Of a DNA stretch of 64,000 bases, positions 23,518-37,000 are shown piece by piece. The translations under genes and the position numbers were made by a program. Numbering within the stretch: the first letter of the stretch is position 1; each line of letters begins with the position of its first letter. This DNA comes from Antedon mediterranea. Its lineage: Eukaryota > Echinodermata > Crinoidea > Comatulida > Antedonidae. The DNA is taken from assembly GCF_964355755.1 (NCBI RefSeq), contig NC_092672.1, positions 36,390,501 to 36,454,500 on the forward strand, written 5' to 3'. Below the pieces are notes generated by a model. The model was not told the DNA's origin. It made no database searches and saw only the letters and a list, made by a program, of their open reading frames with translations.

Positions 23518-23803
23518 ACTATAATATTGCACCAGTTAATGATAGAATAAGTAAAGACTAAAAATATGGATTGAGAAATACTCGATAATGACGAGATCCA
23601 CCCTATAAAGTAATGTGCGTGCGCTATCTCATGCTATTTTACGTATATTATCTACAAACTAGTTTGACAAAAAAGAATGTGATGTGCCCAAATATGGTAG
23701 CGATATGTTCTAATATGGTATAGTGATATGACATCATCATGTCCATATATGAGCACATCACATTTTTTTTGTCACATAAAGTTTGATAGTGTAGACAGAG
23801 TTA
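23518..23803. mobile_element. Composite element: about 130-bp unique segment joined to hairpin MITE copy 8
   Basis: Bases 23518-23651 carry a non-MITE segment (TATTGCACCAGTTAATGA through TTACGTATATTATCTACAAA) directly abutting a MITE core and right end (23652-23803). The same segment, reverse complemented and abutting MITE sequence at the same boundary, occurs at 36815-36950. Confidence 0.75.
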
Positions 23804-25034
23804 TACTGCATGCAGTTCTAATGAAATGAGTTGGAGCTTAATTCATAATAATCATAATTATTCTTATACAGTCTGTGATTGAGAAAACGTTAATAATACA
23901 GGCATAAGATATTAATAACATGATATATCGTCGTCGATAATGGAGGATAGTGATAGTGATTGATTTTAAATTAATCCCACGCCCTCAACTGAACCAAAAA
24001 CAAAAATATTAGCTTATGAATAATTAAGAAGTCAATTTAAAAGATCGATAAAGTTAATTATTATGAATTTTCGATTGCTTCCGATGACCGGTGATATGAG
24101 CCTTGCTCAGAAGAATCGATACCACGACTGTTGTGCGTGATAACTGCAAAATCAGCTTTTTAAAGAAATATTATTTTTTTATTAATAAAGGTATCTTGTT
24201 TTTTGATCAAAATTGTCATTATTAAAATCTTGTATTTATAAACAATGATGTATAGCAAGACACCAAAGATAATTGACTAAATAATCGAATAGGCCTAATG
24301 ATAATAAGAAATATTGAAATAATGAACAAACCAATAATATGTTTTTTTTAAAGAATTATTTGAACGAATGACGGAACAAAATGACGGAATGAATGACGGA
24401 ATGAGTAAAAACAAAAATACACCGCAAATAAATGAATGAAAGATAGATGAAATGAATAAAACAAATAAATAAATAAATAAATACATTTTTCTTCCATTAT
24501 TTCAGACGTCAGAATGGATAGTTTTTTTTTACAATTATGCCGAAAATCGGAAAATCCGCACCACCGTGACCCGTATATTTATAAAAATTAATATTTAACT
24601 AAACAAAAATATCGGTAGTATTCCTACTGAAAAATATTATTCAAATTGACTGAATTAAAAAATCATTTTCACCAATGATTACAAAATAAATAATGATTAT
24701 GTTGTTGTTGATGATTGATCGATTCGTATTTTCATCAATAAATGGCGATATTTTAAACTTCAACTATTTTTGTTGAAATTATAATGAGTTTTTATTGCGT
24801 TTGGGCAAAATTGAAATTTATTTTAGCAATAATAAATAAATTACTCAAATAATTGTTAAAATCTGTTTTCTATCTGTTTTTACCACGCCCCTAAATTTGT
24901 TTTCGATTATTAATTGTTCACCTATTTTTAAAAATGGTTGAGTCCCAAGTAATTTGTTTCCTTTCGGCATTCATCTGATCTGCTTGTCGATTTGCGACGT
25001 GTTCGAAGCTTCGGTCTTTGTAGAATCGATCAAA

Positions 25035-28000
25035 ATGGCCGCAGCTAATATCGCTTCGATGTTTCAGTACTGGAAAAACTTCAATCTACAAGAATTACAG
25101 GTAAGTGAGACATTAAAGATATGTTATTTTGTGTTATATATACATTGCAAACAGAATTAGAGTTGTTTGGTGTAGTTTAGAGGAAGTTTTTAAAGAAAAT
25201 TACTAGGAAATTGATTGGTAATAGTATCAGCGATCGATTGTTTTTAGCTCAAACCTTTCATTCAATCGAGGCAAGCTATAACTATATCAAAGCGATATTG
25301 AACTGAAGTGCTGATCGGCGGAGTTCTCGGGCTTGTACAATTGATAAACGGTATAGCGATTTTAAACGATCTATATGCTAGATTAAGTAGTTGTATTGAA
25401 ACGTGAATATTACGGGAATCAGTGTTTACAGTTTGCGCTGAACTCGTGTTGTTAAAACGATATTTTTAGGCCTGGTTGTGCTTTGTTATTGTGCTGAGAT
25501 ATGATAGTGCTGCGTGTGTCGTTCATGTGAACCGATTTCTTCCGAGGCAAACAAAACAAATTTTTCATCAACTTTAAATACTCTTATTTATATTAGACTT
25601 AATAGTACAATAAACAATATGAAACCTTTTCTTGTATATTGTCTGCGTGGCTATAATAATACTTAATTGGCTTTGTTTTTTCTTATACTTTAATAATCAC
25701 AATAATAAAAACAGAAAATATGTTCCAATAATGAGGTTGGGGAAGATATTGTTCTTAAACTAAACTAAACAAAAAGTACATACTGTACTTACTATATAAA
25801 ATATACACTCTTTTGATAATTTATTTAATAATAATTTTAAAATATATTTAAAATTGTTGTTTTTTAGTGTCATTTTTTAAAAATATTAAAAAAAAAAATC
25901 AAATTTAAAATAAAAATATACAGGATTTCATTTTTCTTGTTAATGTCATTTTGAGTGTAAAATTTATAAAATAAACAGGGATAATAAATATACCTTGAAT
26001 TTCAAAACTGACCATATTGTTGCTCTGAAATAAATTTTGTTAAAGAAAAAAATAAATTTATGGAAAAAAAGATGTGTATGAAAATAGTAATTTTATTTTT
26101 AAAGTAAAATGTTAATTTTTTTTTATCTCAATAAAGTCCCAAATGCATGGTTATTTTTTTGTTTTATTAATTTTTTTCCCATTATCTTTCTTGTCAACAT
26201 ATTTTATCAAACCAATTTATCAATTTCCTTTATAATTTACTTGTGAAATGAGAAAGATGAAAAAAGTACCGGAGATGAAAATAACAGGAAGCAAAAGATG
26301 GCGTTGCGTTGCTTTCAGTAATTACGAGGTAGAATCGTATTTCCGGACTAATATAATGTATTTATTGATTCACTGCAAATGATGAATTAATCAATAGTCT
26401 ATAGAAATACCAAGGTCTTCTATTGATCGTCTGCTGCTAATCAGTCTTGATTAAGTCGTCATCGTCATCGTCGGATGAGGAGGAAATTTTCAAACAAATA
26501 AGATTGTACTTAAGAATTTAAGTTTAAACATTTTGGGAAATTATCAACTACAGTATGTTTATCTCATTCACTTTGCGTCCAATTATAGCATAACATACAT
26601 TCCTCTTTAAAAAGATAGTTGCTTTATTAAGTTGTATTTTTTTGTGAGCCGCACACTTTAATTTATTTATGTCTTATACTGTACGGTTACCTCCCACAAA
26701 CTCTTCATTAAATTTGAATACAATGATAAATTTAAAACATGTTTTAAAAACATGTTTTAATGATTAAAAGTTTCATTATTTAACAAATTATCAGTTAGAA
26801 AATAATTTTTGTTAAACATACAGCATATACGCAATCACTGTATTTGGTTACCAATGAAGGGTAGGCATAATGAATGAAAAGGGTTTTTTTTTTCGATTTC
26901 TCAATGATTTTTGTTTTTATATTGTAGCATATCACTTTGTTAACATGCAGCATTCTGTAAGTGTAATACGCAATCACTGTATTTTAATTACTTGGTACAG
27001 TTCTGTACATGATGATGATGAATGTTTTTTTTTTGTGCTCAATGATTTTTGGTTTTTATAGAGTGTCACTATTAAAAAGACATTTACTTTGGTGAAATCA
27101 TCTTGGATTGTAAGATGGTTTATGTGATTGATAAATAAAACAAAAATGACTGTGGCTGTATTGTATAAATACTTATTTTAAGAAATACCTAAATCACAAA
27201 CGCCAGAATTGTTAATTGAAATTAAAAACAATCAACGAAAACGTAACGTAAATCTGTGCATCTCTTTCATGACTTTATTCTTCTGATGAAGTCAAACTTA
27301 AAAACTTTGTTGAAAATGGATTTTATATTATGTTTGAAAATGACATTACTCTATATACCACAGTGTACTTTTTTAAAAGTACTGTACTGTATTTCTGTAG
27401 TATAGAGTAATGTCATTTTCGAACATACTGTACTGTATTTCTGTATTTAAATTAAAACTTTAACATTTTTGTTTGAAATGGATTTTATATTATTATTATG
27501 TTCGAAAATGACATTACTGTACTACTACAGTACTATTAAGAGTACTGTACTGAACTGTATACTGTTTTATTAAAGTGTTAATGGTTTTACAGTACTACAA
27601 ATTACGATAGAGGCGGTGTCTTTGATTAAAACCCCATTGAGTCTTATGTTATTCACCATCATCTCAAGATCTGTTGTTGACTTCTTTTGGCTGTTTTTTC
27701 TATGAAATTCCTCTGGCTAGACATAGGGTTTTATGTTTCACTTATGATTATCACCAATGAACATGACACTTGAATGCCTTGCTCTGTTTACTTGTTGACC
27801 TTTGACCTTGAACATGACTTTTAAATGAATTCTTGGTAAGATGAGGTATTGTAAAGATTGGTTGGATATGATGGGCAACCTACTTTCACAAGTTTTTACA
27901 AAGTTTATTCAACACAAACAAACATGTATTAATACAATTATATTTTTATATCTTTTCAACTAATGTGTATGTGTGTCAACATCATTATTATCAAATCAGC

Positions 28001-31000
28001 TGTATTCATTATGAAAAAATGTATTTTATGATGTTTTTGTACATTAATAGTCTGTAACAATACATTGTAACCCTAACTCATTCTCAAGTAAAACAGATTT
28101 ATTTTTAGAGTGTTGAAACCAGTTAATCTTTAACTTGTAGTATTGTATTTATTCAGTTAATTTACTATCTCTAAACTGCTCTAAACTAATACAACAACAA
28201 TGAATCTTATTTATACTTTTTCAACTGCCATGGTGTTTAATTTGGGCAATATACTGTATAGTCAATCGGTACAATGTTTGATTCTACTAAAGATATATGG
28301 TGAATAGAATAAATTCTCAGAAAGGCTGAGCAAGTTATTATTTGTATTGAAATACATTCGTACAAATGTATAAACAAAAGATATTTCTTACAAAAAACGC
28401 TGCTCGCTTGTTGACGTAAAAATTTTAAAGATATTGTCCCCTTAAAAAAATTTAGTTTTCACATTTTTTTGGAATGTGTCATTTAATGTGATAATAGTTA
28501 TTCACTTTAACTAAAAACTGGATGGAAAAAGAAGAGTACTGTAGGCTGTACATTAAGTTGAAGTACTGTATAATAATTACAGTATTGGAGTTTCTTTTGT
28601 TCTAGTACCTTTAGTTGACTGTTAATTTGTCAACAATACCCTGAGGCAATCGGATGAAATTACTTTACCATTCTGACTACTAAAATGTGCTGTTTGATAT
28701 TATTTATTGAACTGAACTTTTTATAGTCAACTATATTTAATTGATTTCTTTTTCAAAGGAAAAATACTTACTATTTTGATGTGGTATTTGTGTACAGTTA
28801 TTTGTATTGAACTACTTGATATAGTTATTATATATTGAATATACATTTTTCTCTCAAAAAATTCTAAAAGATGATTCCTTTTTAACTTAAAGCTTAAAAT
28901 TATTTCTTGAGGTTTTAAAATATTAAACAAAATTTAAAAAGAAATGTTAGTACAGAGAAAGAAATAAATGTTAGCTTATGACACTGAGACAACAGGGGAA
29001 TTGTTCTTATTTTGTGTTAAAACACCCCTATCATTAAAATAGATAAGTCCAATCAATTTGCATGGGGAAGATATTGCATTTCCATAGCTTATCAACTGGC
29101 TAGCCAATGATTGATTGGCCGTCAAAATGATTCATTTCACCGTTGATTGCTTTCCTCCCTTTTATGCTTTTATCTATTGATTCTATTGATCATCAATCAA
29201 TGCCAGCCAATCAGCTTGCAGTGAGGCCCCTGCGGAACATTGTATACTCTATTCACCATCAGTTCTGGGCAGCTGCAGTCTGTTTTTCTTCGGCACACCA
29301 GCTTTTATGCCTTGCAAAGATTAATTGAGTGTCTTTCCTGGCAATATTGCCAGATATTGATTTGTATGATGCAAAATAAATTGAATGATTTCTCAAGCAG
29401 AAGAGAAGCACATAAAATTCTTGAAAACAAAGAGAAGTGATAATGTTACAGAACTGTTGTGATAATCGTTCTTTTGATTTACATTATTTTATGTTGTGTA
29501 CGAACATTACGGTTTAAAACATTTTTTATTGACATTGTAAATGATGAAGCTGCAATTTATGATAAATTTGAGTAAAAAATGTAATAAAAATGTAAATTGG
29601 GTGTTGATTTATTTTTGTTTTGTGAAATCTTTATAATCTGTAAAAGAAATTTTATATAAACTTTATAAATATTACAAAAACTGTTTGGATTACACTGTTA
29701 AGTTACAGTATGAAAAAATAAAAATTTACACTCATCCATTTTGTGATATTCCATAACATACAATACAGAACATAATAATAATAATATAGAAATACGACCG
29801 GACACTTCTTTTGTGTTTGTTTTGTAACACTTTTCAGTCTTTATAAATCTGTAAAAGAAAAAAATATAAACTTTATAAATATTACAAAAATTGTTTGGAT
29901 TACAGTATGAAAAAAATAAAAATTTTAAATTTACTTTCATTAATCTTGTAAAATTCTATTGTATTGAATAAATAGAAAACAATAATAATACGTAACAATA
30001 CGACCGGACACTGCTTTTTTGTTGTTTTTGTAATACATTTGAGATGTCCTGTCAACAAGCCCACACCATACCATAAAAATTAGAACTCGCATGATCATAC
30101 AGTACCATCTTAACATACAGCCGATTGATTTAAACATTGCACATACAACAGGTAATGTTTGGTTCCAAACATTTTCAATTCAAAGTTTAAATCAAGTTTC
30201 AACTTCATACAGTACATAGACTATTATTAACAAGCGACACAATGGAGCATAACAAAACAAGGAAAACAGACATTTAATCTCAATTGCATAATAATAAAGC
30301 ATAAAGCTCAATGTTTTACTACTGTTTACAGTATTTATGATATGAATCTATGAAAAAACAGTTATAATTACAACTGATTAGTTTAATTTGGGTGAATAAA
30401 ATCATGCACAGTACATCCTAGAACATTCAGACTTTGTAAATCCATACCCAGACGAAAACAAATCTTTGTACAGAATTTATCATATGAATCAGTGAAAACC
30501 CATGGACAATTTACGACTGATTAGTTTAATTTGGGTGAGCACAATCATGTACGGTACATCCTAGGAACATTCAGAATAAGGACATATATTAAATGCATAT
30601 GCCCTGATGACAAAAATCTTTGCCAGGCATTACTAAAAAAACATCGTTTTGCGTATATTAAAATTGTGAAATTGCTAGAGCATTTATTGATTGCATATGG
30701 ATGGAAATCTAACTACAAAAATCAATATATGATAATCACCTTCAATATATTAATGCCATGCTTTAATAATACTATAGTACTGATCAGCATTTAAATACTC
30801 GCTGTATGGAACACAGTGAGAAAGAATATTGATTGTAAAAAGTTTAATTTTAGAACAAAATTTAAGCGATCAATACTAATACTGTACTTAAAAGAAATTT
30901 ATAATTAATTTTCTGCTTGGTGCAATATTTGATAAAATACAAACTCATGATCAATATATGATAATTTATACTTATCAATAATTTATGCATATAAATTCAA

Positions 31001-34000
31001 ATATTGCTTCAAACGGAATTGAATCGATAAATAATAATTATCAACGGCAATTTGTTTTTATTAAACTTCATCAACATTGTACTAAGTATGAAACGGTACA
31101 ACGTAACAATACTTTGATAAATGTTTAGTTAGTAATATGATCATGTTTCAGCGACATGTAAAACAAATATTCAATAATAACAGTAAATTAAACTCATGCT
31201 ACTGTATTGCTACAAAAATTTCCCTATAACTTGTTTTTCGCAATACACAGTACATAAAATAAACAAGAATGAAGAGATTTATACATATCAGCCAACCCGC
31301 TGAGGATGGAGAATGGTTTCTCCGAAAATATTACGGAAATTATTTTAGTGTCAGTGTCGTAGAACAGTATTAAACCTTAATTTAATAAAATAAATAATTT
31401 TTTTTTTTAAATTTATGGTACAAAGAATCGGTTTGCAAATACTGTACTTACTCGAGAGTGATAAAATTAGTTGGACTAGTCTATATTTCTAACAAAACAT
31501 TTCAATCAACTAAAGCCAAAGTATAATCATCTCTTGGGTTCATTCTACATACTGTTCATACATTCACCATTAGATAGACTTCTAATGATACGGTGACAGT
31601 ATCTAGGCATAAAGGGTGAACTTGCATCTCTTCATGTATGATGACATGAGACAGAAAGAGTAACATATGGTAGACCGCATTCAATGATGTCCATCTGACA
31701 ATCCTCTCTGCCTTCTTTTCCACGCTCAATTTTACTGTATACCGTACCATACCAACATTTGCATCCAATACATTAAATAAAGGCCAATTTACACAGACGA
31801 GCAGACTAAACAGTAATAAAAATATAGAATCTATGTTATTCCTTATGACTATTTACACACAACGTGGAGTGGACGGGCGGTTTCCACTCGGGATAGATAC
31901 AGATTCTACGTGGGACAAGCTACACGGTTTTCCGCTTACCGTTACCTTTTGTCTGTGTAAATTGGCCTTAATATTGTACTGTATATATAACAATACAACC
32001 AGACACCTTGATTTTTTTTAACTATTGGAGCTGTACATTTATTAAACATACACTATTGATTTAAACATTTAATACACATAATGTTCGGTTCAAGAAAATG
32101 TTATTTGTTTCTGTACAGTGCATACTTAGATAGAAGTATACAGTTACTAAACGTGTTTCGCATAAAACAGCAAAAAAGTTAATACAGAAACTACAGTTTT
32201 GCAAATAAACATTGTAGTCAAGTTATTTAATAAAAACCAAAATATTTGTTGAATAAATAAATTGCGAAAGCAATATCTAAAAACAGCTGTAATTCTTGTA
32301 CAAGCAAACAACAACTCTATTTTGTGAAAGTTAACTAAAAATACTTAATATTGATTCTTTCTCCCAACATTAATTTTGTCAGAATTCATATAATAACAAT
32401 CAGTATTATGTATGGAACGATTCCTTATTAGGCAGATGTTTCTGATTATACATTTTGATCGATACGCAACCTATCATAAATATTAAAAGAGATAATTAAC
32501 TTGGCATTTTGTTCGTGTTAGTGATCGTCTTCGAACCATATTATTAATCCATCCAGAATACATCTATCTGATCAATATATGTGTTTCATTGCGTTATCTC
32601 GCTAATATTAAATCATAATCCGGCAAGTAATTTATCATTAGACTGAGCTTTTTGTTTTAAATACAGTATAATATAGAGATTAGTGATAAACGTAACTCAT
32701 CCATAGCTCAATCAAAATAATGGAAACAAGAGATAATTTACTGTTTGATAAATCAGATTTTATATACAAAGGGTAAAGACATTTATTGAAATATACATCC
32801 AGTATACAGTACTAATGTTGGATAAATTTTGCCCACCCAGTCATCAGGCTTTCCACACAACTTCGCTACCTGAAAGGGTGTTACTGTTTTTGTATTGCTT
32901 TAAGTTTAAGATCTTTTTATAAAGATACGGATACAGATTCCTTTTTTTATCCAATATATTACAGTGCTAGTCATATCTTGGCTTGCCTTAAATAAATGTA
33001 CAGGTGTAAAGGAAATGAACCATCTAACAAATCTTTTGTTATAATTTTGTATCCTAGCCGGGTAAAACGAGTACTTGTAACGGTCCGTCTGCGCATCCAC
33101 CGTCCTCATCTTTCCGATTCTAACGATAACGCAGAGGATAATGTCGCCGCGGATAATGTCGCCATGAATGTTTTTTCCTCCAACCCTGTTCTTCTTACCT
33201 AGCATATTAATGTATACTCTGAATATTGGTTTGGCAATATGTACAGTATTAAAATAGAATATTTACTGTACAGTAGTTATTAACTTTGAAAAACTTATAA
33301 CAGCTCATGATTTTTTTTTTCTTGTAGAAAGAGTTAGATTCTACTGCTACTGAGCTGGCCAGCCGACAAGACGAGAGTGATTCATCGCGTAAACGCCTCG
33401 TTGAACAGAGCAGAGAATTTAAGAAAAATACACCAGAAGTAAGAAGCATTGCGTTTTATTTTAATTTTATATAGACAAATTATCAAAAGAGTCTATTTCG
33501 TACCCAGCTTACCTGGATAAACCAACAATAGCCCTTTCTCCTCGAAGAGCGCTATAACTCAAAATTTTCATTGAACACCCCTATCCACAAATGATATTGC
33601 TGTTATTTTAAAGTTCTTTTAATGGGATATGGCTAATACAGAACTCTGTAAATCATTAACCAAATAAAAATATTTTAACAATGATAATTGTTTAAAAAGT
33701 GAGACAATAACATCATGTAGTTCCTAACTAATGTAAAGAAGGAAGTTAAGGTACAGTGAAGTTAAGAATATGTGTTGGTTGTTGTAATTATTCCAGAACA
33801 TGGTTGTAGTGCAACAGATCCGATGCAACCAACCGTAACGATAAATTGTTAAACTTTACCTGCTTCCTTTTTTATAAATTACGTTGCAAATCTTAGTGTT
33901 TATTCACCGTGCAAACCTTTACATAATATTATATATTTCTTGTTTTGAATATATCTATTTAATCCCCATATGAAAATGTCAAACGGACAGAACTAATGAA

Positions 34001-37000
34001 AGGATTGAAAAAGATGTATGCGCTTGGGAGAACATTAATAGAATATCATAGTCTGTTGCTTTTCAACACTTTCTTTAAACAATAATATAATTGATTAGGG
34101 CATAACGGACAAAACTGTACTATGATTAATGAATCCAAGTTGACGAAAATCTTACACATACAACAGTTATAGTATTAGTAGATAAAGTAGTAGTACAATA
34201 TTATCATTTTAAGAATGTTAATAAGATTTTTACGAAAAGGACAACACATCTTGTTCAGCAAAATTATAGAAAAAGAAAAGTAAGCAGTGAAAATAAGGAG
34301 ATACAGATATTTGTAAAAACGCGAAAATTTAGGGGCGCGAAAAAAATTAGCTATACAGTTGCGAAAATAAAAGATCACGAAACAGTTAAAATATTTTTTA
34401 AAACGCGAAAATTTAAGGCCACGGAAAAAAAATCTGCTTATTTGTGAGCAAGTTGCCTTGCATTGCAAACACTGGTGTACAGTTTTTGATTTCCTAATTC
34501 ATTGATAAGTAAGTTTTAGACGTAAATTTAGTCCCTGAAACTGTTGAACCATTGTAGTTGGCTGACCAATGTATTAATTTTTAGCAGTGAATTTAGTTTG
34601 TAAACCCTTTATTGTACTATTTAAAGGATATTAGTTATTTCCTTGTTTGATTAAAATTTGTAAGTGGAATAATTATTCACTGAAGAAGTAATTTACACAT
34701 TGTGGAATTATGCTTTGATTGTCACTGTGTTGGTGGAAATGATGCTAAAGTAATTGTACATGGAACTGATGATGTTGGTATTGTTACATAGAATGTCTGC
34801 TAGCAAAAATGAATTGACAGAATGTATTATGTAACACATCAATCAATTCCTGTCATTTGATTGGACGATTGTGGGTCACATGGCATGCAATAGTACTCAC
34901 TATTAAACGATCGTTTAATTATAGTATCATCATTTGAATCATCCAGGCTCTACAACAAAATGATGGAGATCCTGAGATGATCTGATACCGGTGTCTTTTG
35001 TGTGTGTGTGTGTGTGTGTGTTTGCCCTTTTTATTTAAACTATTTTTTTCTTATGTGATGCAATTGATTTTGTAAGTATGGAGGTATGTTTCCGAAATAG
35101 AAGTGGAATGAATGAATATTGACACCAGTCATTGGTTGATTTTACCTATCCAATCATTGCACTACAGTACTGTATGTCAGAAGAATGCGTATAAAAATTG
35201 AACATGAATATTACATTACTTTATATGGAGATACTACATTGTTGAAATATAACTATATATTTTAACTTGTTTAAATCATACCTCCATGTTCAGATATGAA
35301 TTTTGTTTAAAAACTTTTACCTTTAAAAACTAAAAGTACAGATAAAAGGTACTGTAGAATCCATGGGACAGCTAACTGAAAGAGAGTCTTCAGATAATTT
35401 AATAGTTGCTAATATGATTGCTACAAAAACAACAATTTAAAAGATTTGAACCTAGCATTTTATAATAATAAACCAAGCGCTTTACTAATGTGTCATAATT
35501 GTACAATAATTGTGATTGTTGTTTTGATACAGGAAGTACGTAAGGCTGTTGCATCATTACTTAAAAGTTTTCAAGGTGAAGTTGACGCACTTTCAAAAAG
35601 GAGTAAAGCAGCAGAGGGCGCTTTTCTATCAGTTTACAAGAAACTTATTGACGTTCCAGGTAAGAATTTAAGTTGCAATTTATTTAAAATGTTGTACTGG
35701 TCATCATCACAAATTTTGACCATATCCTTCATCTTAACTTGTAATTTAAAGTAATCATTTTATATTTTATTTATAATTGTACTTTCTGACCCATCCTGTG
35801 GCAATGACCCACTGTTGATCTTATTTGAAATAAAATACAAATATTAATTTCTTCACAATTTTTCCCAGATCCTGTATCTGTGTTAGAGCACGCTCAAGCT
35901 CTCCAAAAGAAATCACAGAAAGCGCAAGACCTTGAAATAGAAAATCAGAAGCTTAGGGAGACTTTAGAGGAGTATAATCATGAATTTGCAGAGGTTAAAA
36001 ACCAAGGTAATAACACTGTGTGCCATACCTAGCTATACAAAGTCATCTGTTCAAATCCTGGTATTGCCAGAAGAAAGTTTAATTTCACACTCAGACCCCT
36101 GAGACTATACCTGGTCAGTACTTTTTCTGGACTGGGAATAGATTAAGAGAACATTCTTTCTTTGTTTACAGAAGTAACAATAAAAAACTTAAAGGAAAAA
36201 CTTAAAGAATATGAGGGTAAAATTGAAGCTACAGCTCAGACAAGAGCTAATGAGAAGGAGAAAGAATTACAACGAGGGTTTGCTGATAAGGAAAGGTAAT
36301 GATTAGTAAGGGAATTGTTAATAGTAAATGAAACAATAAACAGGCATGGAATACATGTTTTACAACAGGTTTGTATATATAGTAATATACTACGTAGGAA
36401 AACAGTAATTGAACAACACAATATGAATTGTGAATTTAATTTGAATTATTCTACTGTAATATAATATTGTAAGCTGAATTTCGTCATTAAAAAATATTAA
36501 CAAAATTTGCAGATTATGAATATTCAAAGAAACATTGTTTCAAAACCTGTTAGTGGCGGTAATTATTGCTGTTGGTTTTGATTAAATAAAATAAAATTAA
36601 TTTAAAACAATTATATTAAATACATTTAAATTTTAAAAAATTAGAGAAATCTAAATTATTATCTTAAGCTCTGTCTACACTATCAAACTTTATGTGACAA
36701 AAAAATGTGATGTGCTCATATATGGACACGATGATGTCATATCACCTATACCATATTAGAACATATCGCTACCATATTTGGGCACATCACATTCATTTTT
36801 GTCAAACTAGTTTGTAGATAATATACGTAAAATAGCATAAGATAGAGCACGCACATATTAATTTATAGGGTGGGTCTCGTCAATCATCGAGTATTTCTCA
36901 ATCCATATTTTTAGTCATTAACTGGTGCAATATTATAGTACAGATTATATATATGTAACATAATGATGTTATATCACTCCCATATTTAAGCATATCACTA

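Larger units (their letters stand above)
21723..25034. other. SPATA22-CUX divergent intergenic region
   Basis: The 3.3 kb between two divergent start codons must hold both promoters. About 22560-22700 is GC-richer with several CpGs (CGCGCGCGTCGTC), and the 150 bases before the CUX start also have CpGs. Two hairpin MITE copies sit at 23266 and 23652. Near 24370 a short unit, ATGACGGAA, repeats three times, and an (AAAT)n run lies at 24461-24482. No coding exon is seen. Confidence 0.55.
25101..33327 (+). other. CUX/CASP intron 1 (8.2 kb), repeats only
   Basis: AT-rich first intron. It holds an inverted repeat at 27331-27425, a two-copy duplication at 29630-30030, a second direct repeat at 30355-30570 and a short terminal-inverted-repeat element at 31778-31970. 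No open frame has recognisable homology. First introns of developmental transcription factors often hold enhancers, but no motif can be named here. Confidence 0.6.

Noticed and set aside
32906-33205. Overlapping frames of 99 and 68 codons on both strands just before CUX/CASP exon 2
   Set aside because: No homology on either strand and no splice phase that would add them to the CUX product.
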